DNA from: Diphasiastrum complanatum
Lineage: Eukaryota > Streptophyta > Lycopodiopsida > Lycopodiales > Lycopodiaceae
Reading direction: 5' to 3'
NCBI GenBank assembly: GCA_029204225.1
Contig: CM055097.1
Location: forward strand, 74,860,860-74,924,859
DNA: 64,000 nucleotides
The notes under the pieces were generated by a model. The model searched no databases. It saw nothing but the letters and a program-made list of their open reading frames with translations, and was not told where the DNA came from. Below are positions 10,518 through 22,400 of the stretch, piece by piece. The position numbers were made by a program, and so were the translations under genes. Position 1 is the stretch's first letter. Each line of letters starts with the position of its first letter.

Positions 10518-12590
10518 TAAACCCCTCCTATGGGCACATGCAATACCTGAGTCAATAGCCAACTGATTTTAATTTGACTTGTGCAATCCTTATATTGATA
10601 CTCAAATATGAAAATTTTCACTTATACCGTATTTTCTAGTATCAAGTTTTTCATGATATCTAAAATATGATAAATTGGTGGGCAACATCAAAGTATTGAC
10701 TTTTAGATTCAAGCGCATATATTGCATTTAAAAAGTTCATGCTTTTCAAATTTTGCATAATGCTCTTCAAAGAAGTCTATGACTTCCAATAATCTGTATA
10801 TATGTATACTCCAAACCGATTGTACCTTGCAATACCATCGGATGTATGCCAATCTTGCAACTTGTAAACCATGTTGATATTGATATCCAATGGTATCAAA
10901 ATGTTTAAAAAAAACAAAAACAATGCAATGCCATGACCTAAGTAGATTAAAAAATAGAATTTTATGAAATACCATGCATGACCCATCTTGTTTAGAAAAA
11001 TAAAAACATTTCAACTCCAAGACCCATTAAGTTTTGAATTTTTCATGCCCAACCGACAATAGTTTTGACTCTAATTTCATATGAATGGCAAAGGATGACT
11101 ACCATATCAAGTTGAATCTATATATGGAATGATAATGTTTGCAGTTTATTTCTAGGACAGTAGGCCAAGTTGTGAATATGGAAAAAAAAAATGGCAATAC
11201 GAGTTATATTCACAGTTTGCACATTGGCAAATATCAAAGAGCTTATAATAGAACATGATACCACCCCTCATGAGGTAAACCCATGCAAAGATCATGCAAA
11301 TAAAAATGGGTTCTAGTCAATAAACAATAAAAAGAAATATCAAAGCCTGTATATTGGTGTGTTAGAGGTTTCAATTTTCATATTATACTTTTCACTTTAT
11401 TCGCTTGTCACACTTTTTCATCACTTTGTGTTTCCTAGTGTCGTTTACTTCTACTTTTACTTTTGTCGTTGTATAGGGCTGTTCTTGCTATTATGTAAGC
11501 TTTTGGAGAAGAGGTTCACAAGTTACTACTTGGCACTCCTTTTGAGAATCTAATAGATAGGTTCACTACGACCATTGATATACTGGCAACAACATGTGCG
11601 AACACATAAAAATGGTCATTCCTTATGGAATAGATTTCATCTACACTTTACTCAAACGTAGTTAGAGTTCTAGAATAGAATGTTTGGATTCTTTACAATC
11701 TGCTCACGTGCATATAGAAAGTTGCAATCTGTTACAATTTTCCCATTTAATTATTTCCGTGAGCAATTTAAGCAAAAGTCATTATAGAATATTGAATTCC
11801 AAGGAGCAACAAAGGCTCAATTTGATCAAGACAAAAGATTATCTCATGAGAGTTGATCTTTGCTTTGTTGTTGTCCAAATATATGTCAATCTTTGCTACT
11901 AACAAATCAAACTCAATTGTCGTGTTCAAAGAGGTGCACAAATATGGTGATGAATAGGCAATAGATGTTGAAAAAAAAAGAGTAGATTCTTTGCAAATTA
12001 TGTTGGAAGTCTCGAGTCATCTATGATCATACAAATTCCACCTAGCAAGATGACACAACATTGAGAATCAAGAGCTTCTTTCCTGTGATCATCAACAAAA
12101 GAAAATATCTTTTTATTCATAATCCCCAACATGTCCTAGGTCTGTGGATTAAGACAAGTTGTTGAGACCATTTGTGAAGTAGCAAAATGGTCCTAATACA
12201 TTTGATCATTTCGAGCCTAATCAAATGCTTCAGGGATTATGTCAAGCAGAGTAAAATGCAATGTGCGAAATGGCACTGGTCCAAATTATAGTTCAATTGA
12301 AACACACACCATCATATGTGATGAACTCTACTCTCGCACTTGAGTATCAATTCACAATTGTGGGCAACAAAGGAGGAAGTATAAACTTGGTCGACATTGT
12401 TGATGACAACTAGGTCATAGACAACATGAAACTACAAAGTATAGTATAGGTTTCATTAGTCTCAATGTGCCCACTATAGTCACTTGACAATCTTTGTTTT
12501 GCAACATCCTTTGGAGATCAAGAAGTATGCATCCTAGGAAAAAGGGAGCGCAGAAGGCCCAAGAAAACATCTCCAAGGATGTCTCTTTTG

Positions 12591-13240
12591 TGAAAAATAT
12601 GCAAAATTCAGCTTTCATGTACATATGTAAATCACACATGTGAGGAGCATGTTCCCACGTGTGAGTATTAAGCATATTTGCATTAGCTAGTTCATGCCAT
12701 AGAATAGCTTGTTTTACAAAGCAATGTGAAAGTAGCAGAAGCTAATCAAGTGGAATCATGCCAAGTGTCTTCATGAGGTTGGGCCTCAATATCCTCATGA
12801 CTTGTACAATTTAAAATGCATGATTAGGATAGGCAAATAGACACGATCTTGAGTCCTGAGGTGTTGACACATGTCATAGATTGTAGGAGTGCATTGCAAG
12901 TGGTGCACCATAAGTCAAAATCCTCATCCTATCAGCTATTGAGGTCCAATTAGATTGAGAGGTGCAAATCATGGATTCAATCATTTTTAGAGGTCACCAC
13001 ATGCTTAATTTTACTCGAGCTATGACTATATGGATGTCGACTCTCATTATACTTTTGAGCACATGTGAGAGATACAATGGTTTTGATGTCAAATTCTCTT
13101 GTGGTATTCTCTCTCTACCCGAGAGTAGGATCTTTCTCTCTCTCTAAAATCTTGAGTAAATCTGATTTGAAAGCTCATTAGAATCCGAGTTGATTGTCAA
13201 TTTTTGAACAGCTTTGGCACACTATATTTGGACACTTTCC
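12591..13240 (+). repeat. Possible relic copia LTR
   Basis: Starts TGTGAAAAATATGC. About 35 bp in it carries CACACATGTGAGGAGCATG, the counterpart of CACACATGTGAGAGCATG in the minus-strand LTR at 3407-4083. Both motifs sit at similar distances from their TGTGAAAA starts. No primer site or internal region is visible and the right end is a guess from the family's usual length. Confidence 0.35.
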
Positions 13241-14112
13241 ATATCACTATATGTATTGTATTAATAAGAAACATAGTTTAAATGGACAAGAGGAGCTTTT
13301 GGAATGCAAAGCCCCTCCAAAACACAACTTAGTATTGGAGTTAGCGGATATGCCAAGACCTAATGTGCCTTGAGGCAGTCTTGAGTGAGTTGACCTCGGG
13401 CTCTAAATCTAGATTAGTGATAGCAACAACTCAAGGTCCATTTTCATGAGAATCTAGAGCCACATCCTTGCCTCGGAGGTGTTAGAACCATAATTGTTGG
13501 CAGATGAGAGGTAACAAAGAACACTACAATTGTATCAAAAATATCATCTCAGTGTAACCATGTAATTCATGTTCAATGTCATTTTATACTTTATAATGTG
13601 GGTGTGCAATACATCATTTGTCTTTTTCTCATTTCAATAGGCTTGTATGTGACCATACCAACATGTCCATAACACTTTAGTGAGGTGTTGTAGAGATGTA
13701 CACAACTATTCCAATTTTCATATCTTGTGTCCTGAAAAGTATTATCGTGATAGCATCAAGATCTTTGTCTCTTACTGAATTCTAGTATCGAAGAACATGC
13801 CTCTAGTCAAAAGTATGATCCCATTGACTTCAAGCAAATGGTAGGTAAGCTTTTAAGCATAAAAAACACATGGTGCTAGCTAAAACATGGTGTATTGAAG
13901 TGTGGATATGCAAAACTATGAACACCACTATATTTTCTATGGTCGTCTAATTTAAAAGACCTTACATGAAGATATAAATCCATATAAATAGATATGACAA
14001 CACTCACTAAAAGTGATGAAATCCAATGTCAACGCATATCAAATTAATAGTAGCCAGATTGAATATTATTTCACTTTATTATAGCCTAGGAGCTACATAA
14101 GGGTTCAACACA
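13241..14112. other. Unassigned DNA
   Basis: No gene, RNA or repeat recognised between the possible LTR relic and the TIR element. Confidence 0.4.
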
Positions 14113-14337
14113 CGTAATGGATTCTTTGTGACAATTATGCCCCATTTTTTGGCTTTTTTAAAAACAGAAAACATCACTGGGTTTTTTAAAAGAAATTGAA
14201 AAAAAAAAATGCGTCAGTCCGTGCACGTCAATTTGCGCCAGTCTGCCACGTGGCAGTTGCTGAATAGTCCAAAAAAAAGTCAGACTGCAGATTATGGTTT
14301 ATTAATAGCATGTAGAAAAGTCAAAGAATCCATTACG
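14113..14337. mobile_element. Small non-autonomous TIR element (MITE-like), 225 bp
   Basis: The ends are inverted copies: CGTAATGGATTCTTTG at 14113-14128 and its exact complement at 14322-14337, 16 of 16 matching, with partial similarity further in. The interior has homopolymer runs (A, T) and no coding capacity. Flanking CA on both sides could be a short target duplication, but this is too short to prove. It stops 2 bp before the perfect inverted repeat at 14340. Confidence 0.6.
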
Positions 14338-14339
14338 CA

Positions 14340-14455
14340 ATGGAATGGGCCGGGCACAGGCCATTCTGCCCGGTAAAGCTTTCCAGAATTTTTTTAGGCA
14401 AGGCCATTCTGACAAGCTTTACCGGGCAGAATGGCCTGTGCCCGGCCCATTCCAT
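14340..14455. repeat. Perfect 42-bp inverted repeat with 32-nt loop
   Basis: Arm 14340-14381 (begins ATGGAATGGGCCGGGCACAG, ends GGTAAAGCTT) is exactly complementary to arm 14414-14455, with no mismatch in 42 bp. The arms are GC-rich in an AT-rich region. The 32-nt loop contains a third, partial copy of GGCCATTCTG. A transcript from either strand would fold into a 116-nt hairpin. There is no surrounding reading frame of recognisable meaning. Confidence 0.95.
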
Positions 14456-15742
14456 AGTACATTTTGTGCACATGAGGACGAAAGCATTGTTGTTACAACT
14501 CTAGTATCAGCCCACCTCTGTACCTTGATATTACATGCCTGAACCATCAAATATCCTTAATAACCCTTTGTATGAGACACTGCACCAAGGTCAAGCTGAT
14601 TGTTCATCGTTTTGAGGTACATCATCTACCCAAGATAAACAGTCACGAGTAAGTGGAAGCAAGATGGTCCTCTAGCACAAAAAATCTGCAAGCGAATCCC
14701 CTTATATCTCACTAGTCTTCATTGTCATTCATTTAGACAGTTGTGACTCCCCAACGATAACAATATCTGACAACTGCCTGACACAACTGCTAAAGGGATC
14801 ATAAGTACAGAGACCATAATATCGCTATAAAGACTTTAAACTGATGTTACAATATGACTAGTCATAAACTGGCATATGTAGTGCATGCCAACAACTAAAG
14901 ACATTTCAATGTTAGATGCATCGCAACGCCATCTAGTCGTTCCCTTGTTTTCTGGTCCAACATTTTCTTGTGAAAACTAGTATTTCATAATGGAGAGCTT
15001 GCCTACATCTGAAAATAGGTACCTAGCAATTCTTTGAGTTTCGAGTTTAGGGTCTGGGGTTTAGCATTTGGGATTCATTCACCATTGTTTGCATTTGATG
15101 TTTTGTAATGCATCTTCTTATCCAAAACTAAAAACTAAAATAAATGTTACAAATCAAACCTCTTATGACAAGAAAGATGTTGATTCCCAATAAGACATGA
15201 TGAAATAAACCATTAGCTTCTCTTTTACTGGAAATTTTAAAAGTCATGCCGCAGTAATTGGCCTCTCTTGAAACTCTCACTAAAAAATGGACACAGCATA
15301 GCTTTAGCCAACAGTATAACCCTCTGACATTTGGACAAAATGCTATGATTTAACCCTTTCATTGTAGCTCTAAAGTGGCAACTCTTTTGTGACATTATTG
15401 AAGCAGAAAGAACATCCTGGCAGGGATTCCAAATTGATGTGGGCAGGAACATCTGACAACTGTATAATGCTGGGAGGAGGTTCAATGTACACTGAATTCT
15501 CCTTTTAGAGATGCCAAAACTGTCAAGATAGTAGCTGCAAACATTCAAAAATATTGTTCCTCCATAAATTCTGCACCTCCAAACAGCAGCCACCGACTAA
15601 ATTTAAGAACACATGGCAGCAACTGCAGTTGTTACAAATTGTTCCAAAAGGGGATCCTGAGCTAGTTCGTAAATCCCACATACCAGAACACCTTAAGTTT
15701 AAGCTTGTATTATCCTCCAGCAGAGTCTGTGTTAGTGTTCGA
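14456..15742. other. Unassigned DNA downstream of the three-exon gene
   Basis: No gene or repeat recognised. The part nearest 15742 probably includes the 3' UTR of the minus-strand gene. Confidence 0.4.
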
Positions 15743-16057
15743 TCATTGAGAAATCCTTTCATTTTCTTTGAAAGATTCTCGTTCCTCTGATGCACTTAAT
15801 ATCACGGTGGGTAAAGCGGTGTGCCTTAACATCTTTTCAACTAAAACCACATCCAACTTATACTTCTTAGCTAAAGTTTCAAAGTCCAAAGGTTTCTCCT
15901 GACCATCTGCTTGCCCTTGATACAGAAGAAATAATTCTCGAAGTTGTCTTAGATTCAAAGTACCAGGATTCACTGGTATGTCATCATCTGGGCCTGTGGC
16001 AGCTGATGTATGCCGATTGACTGGCTTAGGTCTACGGTATTCTGCAGTAATCTCTGC
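15743..16057 (-). other. Exon 3 (terminal) of the NDUFAF4-like gene
   Basis: 315 bp including the stop. The acceptor TTTTGCAG precedes codon GCA at 16057, in phase 0 with exon 2. It encodes AEITAEYRRPKPVNRH, an acidic GPDDDIP turn, the LRQLRELFLLYQG helix and a short Glu/Ser-rich tail. Confidence 0.75.
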
Positions 16058-19000
16058 CTGCAAAATAGCTGACTCCTTAGAACTTAAAAGATGAAAAAAA
16101 GGTATGAGCAAAGTAAATTTGCTTTGTCATCTACAATACCTCTATCTAGGAATTGTGATGCTGAGCCACATTACAATCTAAAATGAGCATATATAATATA
16201 CATTCAGAAGCACAAAACATCAAAATCGTAAGCATACACTGCCACAAAAAACATTATCTTTGTGCGGACGTGAAAAACCATCATCCAACAGCAGCATTGT
16301 TGTCATCAAACACTTTAAAAATGCAGCATCTGATACACGTTAAGGCCAAAGGTACTCCTTAGAAGGAGTCTTGCAAACAGCTGACAGTTCACTTTGAGGT
16401 ACACACGAAGCAAAAAACAAGACCACTGTGCACAAACAGGTAAATACAAACCGTCAGGCTTTAACCTTCAATCACACTAGCAAAGATAACAGGTCAAGTC
16501 CAACTGAAAATTATTTTGGTTCAATTTTGAGTGAAGATTTAACTTTCTAAAACTTCCCATTCCCATTTGATCAGAAGTGAGAATCAGTTATTCATGTTTT
16601 GAGGCTCCCCTTTCCAGAGATGCATTTGTGGAAGCAAGCTCTGCTTTCATATATAACTAATTTCCCCTTTGTTTTTGTGGTACCAGCATGTAATTGTCAG
16701 AGATCTCTATAAATAATGGACAAGAACATCTATAAGATTGTTAGAACCTCCAATAATCTTGGAATGGACAAAGGAGCATCAGATTTACCTACTATTGAGC
16801 CAATTGCTATGGATAGTGATACATTAAATTTGTTCATTGAGAGATTCTGACTAGGAAAGCAACAAGCGATGTCACACTGGCTAACAAGAGACTATTATAA
16901 GAGGCTAGAATGTAGAGATAGTGCAGAAGCAAAAGAAGGTCAAAGTACTGAAAAAAAAGAAGTCACGATTGCTTTTGATGCCAGGGTTATGGCAAAGGCA
17001 GAAGCAGAAGCTCTGGAGCTGGAATTGGAGACACCCCAGTAAAACCAATATCATGGACTTAAGTGGTTAGTAGCATAAAAAGTATTGAAATGGCACTCAT
17101 AAAGCACCTTCATGCATGAATGGCAACCAATCAAGATTGTGGGGAAGCGTTTGACGGCTTTTACGGCTCTAATATTAAGGTACATAATTTAGCAGGATCC
17201 TGTGCGCCCCTAGAGATCCCAAGAACTTCCAGTAAAAACATTGACCCTTCCATCTCTAGCTTTGAAGAAGTTGTGAGAACCCAAGGGTAAAATATCTAAA
17301 CTTACAACCATTTGACATCGAGGGATTCTAGTGTGGGTGCTCAACAAAGGCCTAGTAGATACCAAGGCACTAGCAAAGACCCTGCATGCATGCAGAATAC
17401 CAAGACAATGCAGATTTTTCCAGGAAATTTACGACTTAGGTAATCGAACTACTTACTCTGATAATCAGCTTATATGTGTCATTTCAAGATCAAAGGTACA
17501 CTTAGATCGCTTGGCAAAAGGTTGATGAGAACAGCTTGTAAATGGCTAGTGTGAGAAACCAAATCGAGCTGTAAATCAGTATATCATCAAAATAAACAAG
17601 GACGCAAATAGCTATCAATGGCCAAAAAATATTGTTCATGATGTTTTGAAAAGTGGAAGGGCTATTGGTAACACGACAAGGTTAAATTCGAAACTCATAA
17701 AGACCCATCGAAGTACAAAAAGCAGTCTTGGATTCATCCCTTGGGTTGATACAAATCTAATGGTAGGAAGAACACAAATCAATCTTAAAAAAATTTTGGC
17801 TTGTCCTAGCCAATCAAGTAAGTCATCCATATAAGGAATGGGATATTGAATCCTGATCATGAATAGCTAAGCGATTGAGTGCCCGATAATCAATACACAA
17901 GTGTCTAGTACCATCTTTTGTATTAACAAGTAAAACTTAATGATGTTGCTTATAAACTAGCGTTGCCTCAGGATTGTAAAGTTCATCCTGTTTTTCATGT
18001 TTCACGCTTAAAGAGGGTTTTACTTGAGAGTGATACCTTGCTAACCGATGGACTTGTTTCAGGAGCATGGAGAGGTGATGCACGGACCTGACAGAGTATT
18101 GGACCGGAGAGAGAGACGACTTAGAAATCGTCCGATCCGTGAGAACTTGGTTGCGTGGCACAGTAGACCTTTCCTTGATGCTACTTGGGAGACCACGCAA
18201 GCTTAGCATGCACAGTACCCTTCTTTTACCATCGCGGACGATGTTCCTTGAGGAGGGAAGGAATGCTATGTACCATAGATGCCCAGCGTTTCTGAAACGC
18301 ATTTCAGAATCGCGGTTCAGAAACGCGTTTTTGAAATTTTAAAACAAATTCCAGAAACGTTTTTTTATTTTGGGGGGGTTTTTTGGGGCAATATGGGTAT
18401 CAAATGAAAGCTCTAATTAAAAACATACTTACTGTGTAATTTGCCGACTGTTTCGGGTGCAGGATGGTCCAGTTCAGGTGCATTAATCCATGTTGGGTTC
18501 TGTCAAGGATAAAAATTCAAAACTAACCTCTAGCCTGTTCGTTACGATCACAGATGGTCCCAGTAAGTGTGTTTTCGCTCAGGGAGTTGGAAGGCCAAAT
18601 CATGAAGAGGCCTTACCATCGGGGCCGGGGTCTACCGGCAGCCCCCGGACCCTGCCGTTGGGGCGCCCCCCCAGTACTGAGTCACCTCCTCGTTTCTGAG
18701 TCCACATTGACATACGTCAACAATAGCCTGTGGCTCCGAAGGTACAAAGGTTGACAAATTCTCTAATTGATCTAGCTCATCTTCCTTAATCAACCATCCG
18801 TCTGTTAAATGGATAACATGGAAAACTAGTTGGACTTTGATTCCTTGTTATTTTCCTCCAATGTCTTCTTCCTTTTTGGAAGGTGTTGGCTCATCTTACA
18901 TTGACCTTTCTACAAATAATATCATATATCTAGAGCGACGCTAAATTTTTCTCATTGGTGACTTTGATGCCAGGACAGGCTCTTGACAAACAGACTTCTA

Positions 19001-19356
19001 TGATGCTACCGACCAACTTCAAGTGCGTGCCCTTGATGGAGATGACTTGAGAGTTACCAATTCACTAGAAGCGCAAGCTTCCTTCCTTATTGCGGTAGCC
19101 TTTCCTTCCAAAGCCCGCAATAACAAAAACAAATCCAATAGGCCTAGATCAATGCACCCTCCTGGGTATGATGGCAAGTGCTGCTCCCATCACCACCTTG
19201 TCAGACATGCACGCATAGACCACCCCTCCATCTCCTATGCTCCACCCATCGTCTCTAAAAGAGCTTACTTCGCCATCCATATCCTCTCACTTGTACTACA
19301 CACTTGACATGTACTTATTCATCTTATATGCCTTCTGGCATGGAAAAGACATTAAT

Positions 19357-19436
<80 letters not shown>

Positions 19437-22400
19437 ATCTTGTCATTGCTAGCCAAGACTCTAAGATAGTAAGTGTCCTCTGAAGTTCCCATAAAAGACA
19501 ATCCCCTCTTGTTTCAAAAGTGCTCCACTGAATCCGAGCTTGTTAGGCGGCTTAGCTCAGTTATATGATTACAATCTTGATCCTTCTAGCCTAGTGTACA
19601 TTGAAAGATTCTAGTATTGCATCTTGCAATTACTATCAATCAACAATGGTTTTTTGACTTCCTAAACTCTAAATGCAAAATCCAAGGCCCTCAAAAAGCA
19701 TAGCATGGACTACATGATGTGAAAAAATGCACATGCATTTGCCTCAATAATTTCATCAACAAGAGGTTTTCCTAGCTCCCTGAGCCTTGTAGCATCGAAA
19801 ACTTGAACAAAAAATTTTAAACACATTGTCATGATTTTCTAGAAGTACTTGAGGTGTATATGCAAACTTTCAGTTGAATATTCTTTCCATGACTTTCTAG
19901 AAAGGGCTACTTCAGACCAAGAGCCAAGCCTCTCATATTAAGACGGATCATCGAACATTGGAAACTATTGAGTCTCTTGTCCTCTTCGTAAGAAACGTAA
20001 GGATCACCAAAACTTACATCTAAACTATACCTTCACTGTAAAGCATGTCTCACGTAAACAAAAAACAATTGTGTTTCTCAATTTGACTCGACATATTCCA
20101 AATTATTCTAATTTGTAAATTGCTAACATTGCAAAGTCTTTCGATAGGAAAAGCAAAACAACCTTTTAGAAAACACCATAATCAGCAATAACAATCCAAA
20201 GGAAGGCTATAACAATCCAAAGACATAAACGCCTAGCAATAGGCAAAATGATACCTCCCCCATTTCCGGCTTCCCACCAGGCCTAGTGGTGATCCTTCCA
20301 ACAACTTGTCGCACCATTGCTGCATACTTAGGGTCACTATAATCCCAACCAACAAGATTTTGCATGGGTTCAACGATAGGATCTGTAAGGTACATCAACA
20401 TCCAAAGTTATGGTGTAGCCAAACATTGTGAAAAATCACAACCAAAGATTCTAGACGTAAATGTGAACTTCAACATGACTTCTTGCTCTTGCTTACGAGA
20501 GTTCTATAGATGTTTTGATTTCCTCAAGCAATAAAGTCACAACATAAAAGCCAATGCCGCAAAGAAAAATGTTCTTTATCAACTGCTTTGATCACTAATT
20601 TTGTGAGCAAGTGAACATACTTTCTAGTAACATAAAGAACATCATTTTCCAAAAATCTTATGACCTTGGAATATCTAGGTGTAGTAACTTTTCAGCAAAT
20701 TTGCTTGGCCATTGTTGGATGTAATGATGGGGACCTAATTCCAATACGGTACCAAAAATATCATTTCATTTCTATGTTCTATGCAACAAGAAACATTAAG
20801 TAGTATGTTGCTTTAAACATAAGACCTTTCTTGGACATTTAGCAGCATATTGCATAGACTCACTTAAAACGAAGGGACTCCATGGAGTTGAGATAGTATC
20901 TGCTTTTCTTGGATATGTTAGTCTTTAGGAAGAAAAGGTTGCAAGTTGGACAAGGCATTATACGAACTTACGCAAGCACCCAAGGCATGGTACACTATTG
21001 CTTTTGTGTTTAGGGAGTGCTCTTGGAAAAAAAAAAGGTGGTCGTGAAATGATTCTCGGTTCATTATAAAGGTTAATTACCCACAACTCCATGTCTTAGA
21101 CTTCATATTTCAAGGTTTGAGGTTAGGATTAGGGCAAGCAAATTCAAATTTTAAAGCTTGTTACAGATAGACATGACTCTGTTGAACCATAGGCCTAATA
21201 TATCATAAAACCTAGCCTATATCTAGGAAACAAAACAAAATGCATTTTATATATCTAGGCCGAAAGGTTTGTACTATCGTCATTTTGATTCTGATTATTA
21301 GAATTTAATTTAGGATTAACAATTATTCAGATTTAACTTTATTTAACTATGTACCGTATTTGTAAGCATTTAGCATTTGATTTATATGATAGTACTACAC
21401 ATGATCTAGGGTGATTTAACAATAGGTTTACAATATGCATGTATAGTACGCTAATAATTTTGAACATAAATGCAGGAAGTTACAAATAACATAGGAAAAA
21501 TTATCTTGTTAGCCTTTAGGATTAATCTTATATGATGGCTAGGAATTGTAGGATTAATTAAATATCTAGGATTAAGATTTGATAGGTCTTGTATGTCAAC
21601 TATTATTTACCTCGAATGCTTCTTCCCAGTCAATAATCCCTAAAAAGAAGGTGAATTATTACTAGTTATTGCATAAGGTTGAATCGGTTGATCATACAAA
21701 CATTAAAATACTAGGGTTAATCGTTAAAAGGTATTCTATTGAGGTTGATAATTAGTGACTATCATAAAAAATTGTTAAATTTGTATTCCATTTTTGGTAA
21801 AGGTAAACCTCATGGTATTTTTTGACGAAATTCACACCCAAAAACTATTAGGGCCTTTCCATGTCAAAAACAAACATATATGTTCACAATGTTGTGCCTC
21901 GAGCATGCATGTTTGGAACATTGTGTTTCGAATAATCAAATTTGAGTCAATGTTCGACATGGTCTACCAATAGAACTACGTTGTGAATCCTATGATATTA
22001 TTGTTTTTCTAGATTTTGATTGGTAGAGCTATTCATTGATCCTGTTGGGGAAAGACTATCTCTATGAATACACAAAGACGAGGGAGTTATTATCCTACGT
22101 TCTTATTTTTTACAAAAAATTGTTCACATATTCTTTGCCTACTATTTATTGTGATTGTGTATATGAGACCTTGATAATAAAGTAGATATTTGACTTCATT
22201 GGTTAAATATCAAACGAGATCATTAGACTAAAGAAAAATTTAATCGAAATGCACACAAGATGTTTATAACAAAAGAACATTACATCCACATAGATAAGAA
22301 TGCCAATAAGTTACTAGCATCACAAATAGCTCAAGACATTGGAAAAGCAAAATCCAAGAAATAATATTCGTAAGAGACTAAAGACTAACGAGGCTCAGGT

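Larger units (their letters stand above)
9035..12590. other. Unassigned AT-rich DNA with local tandem repeats
   Basis: Upstream flank of the DUF761-like gene (about 9035-9450) followed by DNA in which I recognise no gene. It contains the tandem repeats at 9592-9747 and 10383-10517. Confidence 0.4.

Noticed and set aside
15237-15593. Minus-strand frame of 118 codons downstream of exon 3
   Set aside because: No recognisable motif. It follows the stop codon of the three-exon gene, so it is more likely 3' UTR or flanking DNA than another exon.
17937-18302. Minus-strand frame of 121 codons
   Set aside because: Antisense to a clear gypsy integrase-chromodomain tail on the plus strand.
19541-19600. 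tRNA gene suggested by GGCGGCTTAGCTCAGTTA
   Set aside because: The A box is good but there is no B box, acceptor stem or anticodon arm; at most a fragment.
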